Origin: Haloimpatiens lingqiaonensis
Lineage (GTDB): Bacteria > Bacillota > Clostridia > Clostridiales > Clostridiaceae
Direction: 5' to 3' (one strand)
DNA: 64,000 nt
NCBI RefSeq assembly: GCF_044502415.1
Contig: NZ_CP172402.1
Made by a program: the position numbers and the translations under genes. Position 1 is the first letter of the stretch, and each line of letters begins with the position of its first letter. Under the pieces are notes generated by a model, which searched no databases, was not told the origin of the DNA, and saw nothing but the letters and a program-made list of their open reading frames with translations. Below, piece after piece: positions 17,274 to 26,033 of the stretch.

Positions 17274-17783
17274 ATGATCAGCCAAAGATTATTTGATGAA
17301 CTAAACAAACAGGTTAATTATGAATTTTATTCTGAATACCTTTACCTAGCAATGGCAGCCTATTGTGAGTCATTAGATTTAGAGGGTTTTGCAAATTTCT
17401 TTAAAGTTCAAGCAGAAGAAGAAAGATTTCATGCAATGAAAATTTTTAATTATATAAATGAAATGGATGGAAGAGTTACTTTAGATGCTATAGAAAAGCC
17501 TTGCAATGAATATGATTCTGCTTTAGATGTATTTGAGAAGGCTTTAGAACACGAAAAATTAGTAACTAGCAGAATTTATCATTTAAGTGACATAGCTACA
17601 GACGAAAGAGAACATGCTACTATAAGCTTCTTAAAATGGTATATAGACGAACAAGTAGAAGAAGAAGCTACTTTTAGTAAGCTTGTAAAAAAACTAAAAT
17701 TATTAAAAGACGACAGCCACGGTTTATTTATGTTAGACTCTGAGCTTGCTCAAAGAACTTTCACACCACCAGTTACTAACTAA
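17274..17783 (+). CDS. ftnA: Non-heme ferritin
   Basis: A 169-residue ferritin that oxidises and stores iron inside a 24-subunit shell in the cytoplasm. Ferroxidase ligands are visible in NYEFYSEYLYLAMAAYCE (Glu near residue 17), QAEEERFHAMKIFNYI (Glu and His near 50) and the later helix with Glu near 94 and EQVEEEATFSKLV near 127-139. No heme-binding methionine pattern is evident. AAGGAGTGG precedes the ATG at 17274. Two strong hairpins follow (17785 and 17868). It is a single-gene unit; no Fur box was identified with confidence. Confidence 0.95.
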   Translation: MISQRLFDELNKQVNYEFYSEYLYLAMAAYCESLDLEGFANFFKVQAEEERFHAMKIFNYINEMDGRVTLDAIEKPCNEYDSALDVFEKALEHEKLVTSRIYHLSDIATDEREHATISFLKWYIDEQVEEEATFSKLVKKLKLLKDDSHGLFMLDSELAQRTFTPPVTN

Positions 17784-17784
17784 A

Positions 17785-17813
17785 AAGCATAAATTGCGGG
17801 GCAATTTATGCTT
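17785..17813. terminator. Ferritin terminator hairpin
   Basis: AAGCATAAATTGC and GCAATTTATGCTT pair perfectly around a GGG loop, directly after the ferritin stop. T-tract is absent; the second hairpin at 17868 has one. Confidence 0.65.
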
Positions 17814-17820
17814 AAGTGGT

Positions 17821-17868
17821 AGTAAACTAGTGAGCTATAGTAGGCTAGTAGGTTAGTAGGTTAGTAAA
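17821..17868. repeat. Period-8 array (AGTAGGYT units)
   Basis: Six octamers such as AGTAGGCT and AGTAGGTT in a row between two terminator hairpins. Its complement is the CTAG-rich octamer seen at 35635, 39185, 50530 and 58652. Confidence 0.7.
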
Positions 17869-17910
17869 AGATAACATAATTTCACGTTCGTTGTGAAATT
17901 ATGTTATCTT
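17868..17910 (+). terminator. Long intrinsic terminator
   Basis: AAGATAACATAATTTCAC and GTGAAATTATGTTATCTT form an 18-bp perfect stem with loop GTTCGTT, followed by TTTT. It can stop rightward transcription from ferritin. Confidence 0.85.
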
Positions 17911-17934
17911 TTTTAGCTTAACTTAAAGATTTTC

Positions 17935-18060
17935 TATAGAGAAGCGGATAAAAATCCTACTTTAGTAGGCTGTTCTATACCCTTGACGATTTACACATAA
18001 CCTTAAAAACAATGCTTTTAATAGCGTAATGAATATGAATTTTAGAACTATTGAACTAAC
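17935..18060 (+). repeat. Interspersed repeat shared with 35660-35785
   Basis: CTTTAGTAGGCTGTTCT, then TGACGAT-TAC-CAT-ACCT, TGCTTTTAA and TTAGA-CTATTGA-CTA occur in the same order here and at 35668-35785. The last bases run into the 3' end of the symporter gene, so the repeat may be an inserted element that supplied its stop region. Confidence 0.6.
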
Positions 18061-19238
18061 CTTAGAGCTTCTTTAACTTCGCTTCTTTTAGCAACAGCAT
18101 CTACAATTATTGCTATAGCTCCATCTCCTGTAACATTGGTAGCTGTACCAAAGCTATCCTGTGCAGCATGGAGAGCAATCATAAGTCCTTGCTGGGCTGG
18201 ATTAAACATAAGCATATCTTGAAGGAGTCCTAAAGATGCCATAACTCCTCCCCCTGGTATTCCAGGTGCTGCTACCATAGTTACCCCTAGCATTAATATA
18301 AATGGAAACATAGTACCAAAGGTTGGCATAGCACCATTCATAATCATAACTCCCATAGATGCTAATACTAACGTTATTGTATCTCCTGCTAAGTGTATAG
18401 TAGCACACAATGGAATGACAAAATCATTTATGTCCTCTGAAATACTATTCTTCCTTGCACTTTGCAAAGTTACAGGTATAGTTGCCGCTGATGATTGAGT
18501 TCCCAAAGCGGTAAAATATGCTGGCATCATGTTCTTAATAGACTTAAAAGGCTTTTTTCCACTTATCATCCATGCAATACTATACTGTCCTACTAAATAA
18601 GCTATTTGAAGTAAAAATAAAATAATATATACTGATGAGAATGCCTTTAACGTTCTAAATATGTCCCCGGAAATAGTTAATTTAACAAATATACCTATAA
18701 TGTATACTGGTACAAACGGTATTAATATATTTTTAACTACTAAAGATATTATGTGTTGAAAATCTTTTGCACTATTAAATAATGTTCTTCCTTTAATTTT
18801 TGACATTCCAACTCCAAGCATAAAAGCCATTACAAGAGCTGTCATTACTCCCATAATAGGATCTATCTTTAACGAAAAATAGGGCTTTATATCTACTCCT
18901 GCTTTTTTTGCTATTTCTTCTGCCTTTAGTACCTTAGGCAAAATAGACATTCCTATAAAATATGAAACCGTACCCGCTATTATTGTTGAAATGTATGCAA
19001 TAGCAGCTGTCAAAGCTAATAGTTTTCCTGATTCTTTTCCCAGCTCAGCAATTCCTGGTGCCACAAAAGCTATTATTATACACGGAATTATAAATCCTAA
19101 AAAAGCCCCAAATAATTCACTAAATGTAACAAAAATTCTAGGTATAGCGTAATTTCCTACTTTTGATGATACAACCCCAATAATAATACCTAAAATTATC
19201 CCTAATATAAGTCTTGGTAATAAACCCATTTTTTTCAT
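18048..19238 (-). CDS. Dicarboxylate/amino acid:cation symporter
   Basis: A 396-residue inner membrane transporter of the DAACS (GltP/DctA/SstT) family that takes up dicarboxylates or acidic/neutral amino acids with Na+ or H+. Hydrophobic helices span nearly the whole length; the family's re-entrant loop appears as LGTQSSAATIPVTLQSARKN near residues 247-266, the serine-rich motif, and later IPGGGVMASLGLL near 328 and DSFGTATNVTGDGAIAI near 365-381, the NxxGD motif. The ATG at 19238 follows AAAGGGGC. The substrate cannot be told from sequence alone. It stands alone with a long leader. Confidence 0.93.
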   Translation of the reverse strand: MKKMGLLPRLILGIILGIIIGVVSSKVGNYAIPRIFVTFSELFGAFLGFIIPCIIIAFVAPGIAELGKESGKLLALTAAIAYISTIIAGTVSYFIGMSILPKVLKAEEIAKKAGVDIKPYFSLKIDPIMGVMTALVMAFMLGVGMSKIKGRTLFNSAKDFQHIISLVVKNILIPFVPVYIIGIFVKLTISGDIFRTLKAFSSVYIILFLLQIAYLVGQYSIAWMISGKKPFKSIKNMMPAYFTALGTQSSAATIPVTLQSARKNSISEDINDFVIPLCATIHLAGDTITLVLASMGVMIMNGAMPTFGTMFPFILMLGVTMVAAPGIPGGGVMASLGLLQDMLMFNPAQQGLMIALHAAQDSFGTATNVTGDGAIAIIVDAVAKRSEVKEALRLVQ

Positions 19239-19475
19239 TTGTTAGCCCCTTTCTTATTTATATACGATTTTTTAACTAAGTTTTACTATCCTCTAAAGTC
19301 ACCTATTTTTACCCCCTTTTTCATTTCATGTACGTCTCGTAAATACATTTGTATTTTATAAATTAAAAAATATGTTAACATCTTTTTTAAAGCATGTCAA
19401 CATATTTCTTCAGTACACTCTTTATAATTTTATTATAATATTAATTATATACTTGTAACTTTCCCATATTTCTCT

Positions 19476-21854
19476 TTAATTTGTAAGATCCTTAAATATT
19501 TCTTGAGCTATTTTAACGGATTCTCTAGCATCTTTTGCATAGTAATGAGCACCTATATTTTTTGCGTAGTCTGGATTTAAAACCGCACCACCTACAAAAA
19601 CTTCTACCTCTAATCCAGCTTCTTTTAACGCTTTAATAGTCTCTTCCATACTCTTTACAGTAGTGGTCATTAGAGCACTTAATCCCACTAACTTTGTACC
19701 CCTTACTTTTGCTTCTTCCACTACCTTTTTAACAGGCACATCTTTTCCTAGGTCAATTACTTTAAATCCATAGTTTTCTAAAAGTAATTTAACTATATTT
19801 TTTCCTATATCATGGATATCGCCTTGTACTGTGGCTAATATTATTTCTCCCTTATAGATCTCTTTTTTTCCCTGCTCTCTGATTTTATTTTTTATTATAT
19901 TAAAAGCACTTTTAACTGTTTCTGCCGATTGGATAAGCTGAGGTAAAAATATTTCTCCCTCTTCATATTTTTTACCCACTTCATCTAATGCAGGTATCAA
20001 ATATTCTTCTATAATTTCTAGTGAGCTTTTGGAATTTAAAAGCTCCTTTGTGGTATTTACGGTTTCTTCCTTTAGCCCAGATATAACCATATGCCTTAAA
20101 CTTTTACTTTTCCCTTGAATCTCCGGTTTATATTTATCTTTAGATGGAACTATTTTTTCCACATAGTTCTTTCCTCCAATATCCTCTCCAGCAATAACTC
20201 TATAAGCATATACAGTGTTCATAGCTTCCTTATCCATAGGATTTATTATCACTGCATCAACTCCCATAGCCAATGCCATGGATAGATATGTTCTGTCTAA
20301 AAGTCCTCTATTAGGAAGTCCAAAAGATATATTAGTTATTCCTAGTAAAGTTTTAACTCCTAATCTTTCTTTTACTAATCTAACAGTTTTTAAAGTTTCT
20401 ATAGCTTCTTTCTGTTGCGCTGATACTGTAAGCACCAATGAATCTATTAATATATTTTCCTTAGGAATACCATATTCTTCAGCCTTATCTACTATTTTTT
20501 TTGCGATATCAAATCTTTCCTCTGCAGTAGCTGGTACTCCATTCTCATCTAAAGTTAATCCTATTACGCAAGCACCATATTTCTTAACTATAGGAAATAT
20601 TTTTTCCATGACTTCTTTTCTGCCATTTACAGAATTTATAATTGGCTTACCATTATATACTCTAACAGCTGCCTCAATAACCTTGCTGTCAGAACTATCA
20701 ATTTGAAGAGGGGTATTTATAATCCCTTGGATTTCCTTTATAGCCTTTACCATAACCCCTTTCTCATCTATTCCAGGTAAACCTAAATTTATATCTATAA
20801 AATCCACACCACTGTCCTTTTGCTCAACCACCTGATTAAGTAGAAAATCCATGTCTTCATTTTCTAATGCTTCTTTAAAGTCCTTTTTACCTGTGGGATT
20901 TATCCTATCACTTACAACCTTGGCTCCTTCATCTATTATAATGGTCTTGGAAGAACTACATAGAGTAGTTATTTTAGGTGCACAAGTTTTTACTACTTTC
21001 ATGCCTTTAATTAGATTTACAGTCTCTTCTATATACCTTTCGTCTGTTCCGCAACATCCACCCAAAATACTAGCACCCATTTGTGCAATATCCTTAATAC
21101 TTATTGCAAACTCTTCTGGTTTTAAGCTATAAGATAGCTTTCCATCTTGCATTTGTGGTAACCCTGCATTAGGTTGAACCATAATAGGTAAATGAGCATA
21201 GTTGCAAATCTCTCTAAGGATACCTTTAATTTCTTTAGGGCCAAAGGAACAATTAACTCCCAGTGCATCCACCCCTAAGCTTTCCAATATAGTCACCATA
21301 GTTAGAGGATCTGTTCCACTTAAAGTTCTTCCATCTTTCCCAAAGGTCATGGTACATAGTACTGGTAAATCTGTATTCTCCTTAGCAGCTAATACTGCCG
21401 CCTTAGCCTCATATATATCCGACATAGTTTCTATTAATATAAGATCACAGCCAGCCTTATATCCTGCTACTATTTGCCTTTTAAATATATTGTAAGCCTC
21501 TTCAAAACTTAAAATCCCCATAGGCTCTAAAAGTTGTCCAATAGGTCCCACATCTAGAGCTACATATTTACCATTGCCAACTTTTTTAGCAATGTTTACT
21601 GCACTTTCAACTACCTCTTCTACGGTAAAATTAGTATCCTTTAGCTTATACTCATTAGCACCAAAGGTATTAGTAGTAATTATATCTGCCCCTGCTTTTA
21701 TATATTTTTGATGTATTTCAGTAATTTTGTTTGGTTGAAGTATGTTATAAGTCTCTGGAATCTCTCCTGCCAGCAAACCGCTTTTTTGGAGCATAGTGCC
21801 CATAGCCCCATCAAAAAATAAGATTTCTTTGCCTAATCTCTCTCTAATGATCAC
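19476..21854 (-). CDS. metH: Cobalamin-dependent methionine synthase, catalytic modules
   Basis: About 792 residues carrying three MetH modules: homocysteine/zinc domain (FFDGAMGTML at the start, zinc cysteines in VNCSFGPKE and GGCCGTDERY), pterin (methyl-THF) domain (about 330-590, DRINPTGKKDFKEAL, and DINLGLPGIDEKG), and cap plus B12 domain with DIHDIGKNIVKLLL near 678 giving the cobalamin His. The reactivation module is missing and is encoded by the upstream gene. It forms methionine from homocysteine. I prefer the GTG at 21854 (GGATGAGG six bases upstream) over the ATGs at 21866 and 21941. It overlaps the upstream stop by 11 bases, so translation is coupled. Confidence 0.92.
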   Translation of the reverse strand: MIIRERLGKEILFFDGAMGTMLQKSGLLAGEIPETYNILQPNKITEIHQKYIKAGADIITTNTFGANEYKLKDTNFTVEEVVESAVNIAKKVGNGKYVALDVGPIGQLLEPMGILSFEEAYNIFKRQIVAGYKAGCDLILIETMSDIYEAKAAVLAAKENTDLPVLCTMTFGKDGRTLSGTDPLTMVTILESLGVDALGVNCSFGPKEIKGILREICNYAHLPIMVQPNAGLPQMQDGKLSYSLKPEEFAISIKDIAQMGASILGGCCGTDERYIEETVNLIKGMKVVKTCAPKITTLCSSSKTIIIDEGAKVVSDRINPTGKKDFKEALENEDMDFLLNQVVEQKDSGVDFIDINLGLPGIDEKGVMVKAIKEIQGIINTPLQIDSSDSKVIEAAVRVYNGKPIINSVNGRKEVMEKIFPIVKKYGACVIGLTLDENGVPATAEERFDIAKKIVDKAEEYGIPKENILIDSLVLTVSAQQKEAIETLKTVRLVKERLGVKTLLGITNISFGLPNRGLLDRTYLSMALAMGVDAVIINPMDKEAMNTVYAYRVIAGEDIGGKNYVEKIVPSKDKYKPEIQGKSKSLRHMVISGLKEETVNTTKELLNSKSSLEIIEEYLIPALDEVGKKYEEGEIFLPQLIQSAETVKSAFNIIKNKIREQGKKEIYKGEIILATVQGDIHDIGKNIVKLLLENYGFKVIDLGKDVPVKKVVEEAKVRGTKLVGLSALMTTTVKSMEETIKALKEAGLEVEVFVGGAVLNPDYAKNIGAHYYAKDARESVKIAQEIFKDLTN

Positions 21855-22536
21855 AATAGCCCTCATCCTTTCTGTATATGCAACTTTTATAATTACTACA
21901 ATTTTTACAATGTGCTTTTTTATTAAATTCTTTATCTTCAATTCCTTTTTTATTAAATTCTTTGTCCCAAATTCCTATTAATGCAGTTACAGATTTTCTT
22001 GGCATTAGAATAAAGTTGTCAGTACAAGTAAGGCCTATCTTATAAGCCCCTAAAGCTCTAAGTATATCCTTTTGAATTTCTATATTAAAGTCACCATATC
22101 CAGGGCTATACCTATGGGTAATAAATAAACCTTGTTTATTTGCAAAGCTCTTAATATCGCCCTCTACCTTATCACATAAAACCTCCACTGCTGCAGTAGC
22201 ACAGGCATCTAGTATTGCTGCCTTGGTAAGATTAACTCTTACATAATACCTTATGTTTTTTTCTACTATACCACCTATCGTAACTGCCATAACAGCGCAG
22301 CTTTTAGCATTACATAAATGATTTTCAATATCCCTTCCCTTTAATACAATATTTGTACCCTTAAGTTCTATGCCCTCTTCTTTTTTTATTATTGGAAATA
22401 CATTGTACAAAAAATTCTCCTGAACAGCTTCTTCTGTTTCCTCTATACAATCATCTATAAGCTTATCTATATTTTCATCTATATATTGTCCCCTATAACC
22501 TAAATATCTAAGCACTTCCTTTTTATATATTGCCAT
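21844..22536 (-). CDS. Methionine synthase reactivation-domain protein
   Basis: The protein begins MAIYKKEVLRYLGYRGQYID and matches the stand-alone B12-dependent methionine synthase activation domain, which holds SAM and reductively remethylates cob(II)alamin. The region THRYSPGYGDFNIEIQ near 150 is the conserved RxxPGYGD SAM-site motif, and later FILMPRKSVTALIGI follows family order. After that, DKEFNKKGIEDKEFNKK is a recent tandem duplication in a linker, ahead of a cysteine-rich tail (CKNCSNYKSC, YCDH). The ATG at 22536 lies just after the cinA stop. Its gene overlaps metH, so the two make one split MetH. The ORF extends to 22575 but without a better start. Confidence 0.9.
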   Translation of the reverse strand: MAIYKKEVLRYLGYRGQYIDENIDKLIDDCIEETEEAVQENFLYNVFPIIKKEEGIELKGTNIVLKGRDIENHLCNAKSCAVMAVTIGGIVEKNIRYYVRVNLTKAAILDACATAAVEVLCDKVEGDIKSFANKQGLFITHRYSPGYGDFNIEIQKDILRALGAYKIGLTCTDNFILMPRKSVTALIGIWDKEFNKKGIEDKEFNKKAHCKNCSNYKSCIYRKDEGYCDH

Positions 22537-22544
22537 AAAGATCA

Positions 22545-23036
22545 CTACTTCCCAATTAATTCTCTTCTCAACCAATCTAGTGATTTGATAACAGCCGCTT
22601 CCCTTACCTTTTGTCTATTGCCACTTAAATTTAACTCCTTGGTCTTCACTTCTCCATTTATATAAAGACCTAAATAAACTAAGCCCACTGGTCTTTCTTC
22701 TGTTCCTTCCCCTGGGCCAGCTATTCCTGTAGTAGACAATCCTATATGCGTACCTGCTGATTTTGCTATACCTTCCGCCATTTCTGCTGCAGTTTCAGCA
22801 CTAACTGCATCGTACCTGTCTAATGTCTCTTTTTTAACACCTAACCTTTTAATTTTTGCTTCATTACTATAAGTAACTGCTCCTTCTAAAAATACAGAGG
22901 ATATACCAGGATAATTTATTAACCTTCCTGCTAAAAGTCCTCCAGTACAAGATTCTGCCGTAGATATAGTTAATTTGTTTTTTATTAAAATTTTAGCCAC
23001 TTCATCCTCTATGGTGGTATTTCCTTCTGCTTTCAT
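22545..23036 (-). CDS. pncC: CinA C-terminal family protein (nicotinamide-nucleotide amidohydrolase)
   Basis: A 163-residue stand-alone CinA C-domain. The STAESCTGGLLAGRL motif near 24-38 and the STTGIAGPGEGTEERPVGLVY stretch near 101-121 are family signatures. Such proteins deamidate NMN to nicotinate mononucleotide, recycling pyridine nucleotides; they are often annotated as competence/damage-inducible. AAAGAGGGAATAA precedes the ATG at 23036. It is the first gene of the cinA-reactivase-metH transcript, an arrangement whose logic is not evident. It lacks the N-terminal MocF domain of full CinA. Confidence 0.92.
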   Translation of the reverse strand: MKAEGNTTIEDEVAKILIKNKLTISTAESCTGGLLAGRLINYPGISSVFLEGAVTYSNEAKIKRLGVKKETLDRYDAVSAETAAEMAEGIAKSAGTHIGLSTTGIAGPGEGTEERPVGLVYLGLYINGEVKTKELNLSGNRQKVREAAVIKSLDWLRRELIGK

Positions 23037-23289
23037 ATTTATTCCCTCTTTCTATAATATCTCGTATATACTCATACAAGAATTTTATTTATATATTCAA
23101 TCCTTTATTATAAGTATATCATTTTATTGAATGTTATTTTTACAAAATATTGAAGCATATTATTAATCAAATGTCTTCTATATAACTGTCCTTACATGTG
23201 TTTTTCTCAATGTTTTGTTACTTTTTATTTCTTATTATAAATAAAAATTAAATAATATCATAGAAGTTTTTTTAAATTATATTTAAAAA

Positions 23290-23310
23290 GCACCGGATTA
23301 TATCCGGTGC
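23290..23310 (-). terminator. Terminator after the PqqD-like gene
   Basis: GCACCGGAT and ATCCGGTGC with a 3-base loop, followed on the minus strand by TTTTTAAAT. Confidence 0.85.
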
Positions 23311-23315
23311 CTCTA

Positions 23316-23681
23316 TTATGTGGTAGGTTTTATTAATCTTATAAATTTATTATTGTTCAATATTCTTATAAATGTACCCATTCTATTTAATGCTTCAATT
23401 TCTTCTACATTATAACTTGTCATAAACTCTTTTGCTAATTCATAAACTGTCCTTTTGCCATCTATATTTTCCCATGTGTAAGACCCTATTTCATCTAGAT
23501 GCACGTATAATTCCTTATGTGCTTTTCTAAATATCTTTAAAAGCAATTTATCTAATTTACCCTGTCTTTTTATAACCAAAGTAATATTAGAATTATCTTC
23601 CCTTTTCTCATCTATATAAGGGTTGGCTTTTACAGGTATATATTCCAATAAATTATTATGAGTTTTTACCCTTTTACTCAT
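23316..23681 (-). CDS. PqqD family protein, coupled to an OPT transporter
   Basis: A 121-residue protein whose second half (LDEIGSYTWENIDGKRTVYE, LAKEFMTSYNVEEIEAL) matches the PqqD/RiPP recognition element fold, which grips leader peptides for radical SAM or cyclodehydratase partners. No such enzyme or precursor peptide is close. Its ATG overlaps the stop of the OPT transporter gene by 8 bases (AATGAGTAA), so the two are translationally coupled and probably work together. Whether this PqqD-like domain recognises a peptide in transport is unknown. The assignment rests on motif layout only. Confidence 0.78.
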   Translation of the reverse strand: MSKRVKTHNNLLEYIPVKANPYIDEKREDNSNITLVIKRQGKLDKLLLKIFRKAHKELYVHLDEIGSYTWENIDGKRTVYELAKEFMTSYNVEEIEALNRMGTFIRILNNNKFIRLIKPTT

Positions 23682-25623
23682 TTAATTCATCTGGCTTTCT
23701 TATATTAGAATAGTATAATAATACACACCAAAGCAATGCATATGGTATTAAGGATACTATTGGATTATGTAAAAATCCTATCTTTTCTCCAAATCCCATA
23801 TTAACTCCGAAATATGCAAATACCGCAAGTATAACTCCCATTAATGAGTCCCCAGCTACAAAGCCTGATGCTATTAATATTCCTGATTCTCTTCTTAAAG
23901 CTAGTTCCTCTCCTTTTTTTCTCTTTTCTAGCATTCCTCTTATGAAACCTCCAAGAATAGGTGCTGTTGATAGAGATATTGGTAGGTAAAGACCTATAGC
24001 AAATGGAAGAACTGGAATTCCTAAAAGTTCAACTACCGCACCAATAGCCATTCCTATGAATAATAATATCCAAGGAAGGTTGCCTGTAAACACCCCTTTA
24101 ACAACTAATGACATTAGTGTTGCCTGTGGTGCTGGCAAAGCTTCTGAACCTATTCCATAAGCTTTATTTAATAGATTAATTACAAATCCAATAACCAAAG
24201 CTGATGATACAACTCCTATTAACTCTCCTATTTGTTGCTTCTTTGGAGTTGCTCCAACTAAAAATCCTGTTTTTAAATCTTGAGAAGTATCCCCTGTGAT
24301 ACCTACAGCAATACATACTATAACTCCTACAGATAATGCTGCAAGCATACCTTTTTCTCCTGTACTTCCCATAGCTTTTAGTATAAGTGAAGTAACTAAT
24401 AATGTTGCTATAGTCATTCCTGATATTGGGTTATTTGATGTAAGTCCAACCATTTTAGCTGCTACTGGCACAAATAAAGTTGTAAATATAAGAACTAGTA
24501 ATGCTCTAACAAATCCTAATTTTAGTGGTGGGAAAAATGCTATAAATACAAAGATTATTCCTATTAAACCCAGTACAACAACCATATTTAAGTCGTTATC
24601 TGTTCTTTTCATACCACTTCCTGAATTTCCATTGCTTAATTGTTCAAATCCCATTTTAAAGCTTTTAAACATTACAGGTATTACTTTTATAAAGCTCCAA
24701 ACTCCACCAAATACAACCGCACCAGCTCCTATGTATCTTAAATAAAAACTCCAAACTTCTTTAACTCCAAGTTCTGCTATTGGAACAGTAGCTGGATATA
24801 CTGCTGCTGTAAGACCTGCTCCAAAATATTTTATTAAAGGTATAATTACTAACCAACCTAATGCTGCACCTGAGAACATTATTGCAGATATTCTAGGTCC
24901 CATAACATATCCTACACCTAAAAGTGCTGGTGTAGCTTCTATTCCTATGAATGCATTTTGGAATCCCTTTATTAGAGTTCCAACTCCACTTTCCCAAAGC
25001 TTGAATCCGTTTACACAAAGGGTGTAAAGACCTGACAAGCCTCCACCAATAAACAGCATTTTAGCTGATTTACCACCGGATTCTCCTGCAACTAGTACTT
25101 CTGCACAAGCAGTTCCATCTGGGAATGGTAATTCACCATGCTGATCAGATACAAAATATCTTCTAAGTGGTATAAGTATTAATACTCCTAATGTTCCTCC
25201 TACAAGTGCCATAATAGCTACTTGAGTCACACTAACTTCCATACCCCATACTATAAGTGCTGGTACTGTAAATATAACTCCACCGGCTATAGATTCCCCT
25301 GCTGATCCTATGGTTTGTACCATATTATTTTCTAGTATAGTTCCTCTTTTCAATATTCCTCTAAGAATAGCCATTGAAGTAACTGCACAAGGAACAGACG
25401 CCCCAACAGTTTGTCCTAGTCTTAATCCAAGATATGCATTAGCTGCACCAAAAACTATGGACAATATACATCCTAAGACTATTGCTTGTAATGTAAGTTC
25501 TGGCATAGTAATGTCTGATGAAACAAATGGCTCATATTGATCACCAGGTATCATTTCATATGCTCCGTGAGATAGCTTCTTTCTCTTAGTACTCTCTTCT
25601 TTCTTTAGTTTTCTAGCTTCCAC
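23674..25623 (-). CDS. OPT family oligopeptide transporter
   Basis: A 649-residue integral membrane protein with 14-16 hydrophobic helices, in the bacterial branch of the oligopeptide transporter (OPT) superfamily, thought to take up peptides or metal chelates with protons. YAYLGLRLGQTVGASVPCA-like and FPDGTACAEVLVAGESGG (near 165) segments and NPISGMTIATLLVTSLI are typical. The start is a GTG at 25623 with AGGGGGAATT upstream. It is first in a two-gene unit with the PqqD-like gene and stops in a shared terminator. The substrate is not predictable. Confidence 0.92.
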   Translation of the reverse strand: MEARKLKKEESTKRKKLSHGAYEMIPGDQYEPFVSSDITMPELTLQAIVLGCILSIVFGAANAYLGLRLGQTVGASVPCAVTSMAILRGILKRGTILENNMVQTIGSAGESIAGGVIFTVPALIVWGMEVSVTQVAIMALVGGTLGVLILIPLRRYFVSDQHGELPFPDGTACAEVLVAGESGGKSAKMLFIGGGLSGLYTLCVNGFKLWESGVGTLIKGFQNAFIGIEATPALLGVGYVMGPRISAIMFSGAALGWLVIIPLIKYFGAGLTAAVYPATVPIAELGVKEVWSFYLRYIGAGAVVFGGVWSFIKVIPVMFKSFKMGFEQLSNGNSGSGMKRTDNDLNMVVVLGLIGIIFVFIAFFPPLKLGFVRALLVLIFTTLFVPVAAKMVGLTSNNPISGMTIATLLVTSLILKAMGSTGEKGMLAALSVGVIVCIAVGITGDTSQDLKTGFLVGATPKKQQIGELIGVVSSALVIGFVINLLNKAYGIGSEALPAPQATLMSLVVKGVFTGNLPWILLFIGMAIGAVVELLGIPVLPFAIGLYLPISLSTAPILGGFIRGMLEKRKKGEELALRRESGILIASGFVAGDSLMGVILAVFAYFGVNMGFGEKIGFLHNPIVSLIPYALLWCVLLYYSNIRKPDELNE

Positions 25624-25977
25624 TTAAATTCCCCCTAGTTGTATATATTTAATAATGCTGAAAATTTAAATATTTCCAACTAGTATTATAATTATATGAA
25701 TTAATAATGTCAAATAATTTCAAGTAAAAATTTAATAAAATTTAATTTTATTTAGAATATTTTATCTTATGTTTAATTATTTATAACAATATTCATTGAT
25801 AAAACTGCTAAAATTATAGTATTTTTTAATATTTACATGTTTTTTTGCTTAAATGCTTATTAATGCTAATCTTTATCATAGAAATTACTAATAGAACTCT
25901 TATGAACTATTTTAGTTTAAAAAACTTGTGAAATAATTAATTATTTATTTTCATATTTTTATATTTTAAGAAAAAAA
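25624..25977. other. AT-rich intergenic region, no gene seen
   Basis: About 350 bases of very AT-rich DNA between the OPT gene and the terminator of the large GGDEF gene. It presumably holds the OPT promoter; no ORF, RNA or clear repeat was seen. Confidence 0.6.
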
Positions 25978-26015
25978 AATTGCATATTGCATTGTTTTTT
26001 TGCAATGTGCAATTT
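25978..26015 (-). terminator. Terminator of the large GGDEF gene
   Basis: AAATTGCACATTGCA and TGCAATATGCAATTT pair, followed on the minus strand by a run of Ts. Confidence 0.85.
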
Positions 26016-26033
26016 GTAATTATTCAACTTATT

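Noticed and set aside
20215..20706. + strand ORF of 163 aa inside metH
   Set aside because: Shadow of the metH reading frame; no start signal and unlikely composition. The same applies to the other long opposite-strand frames in the fab, kam and GGDEF genes.
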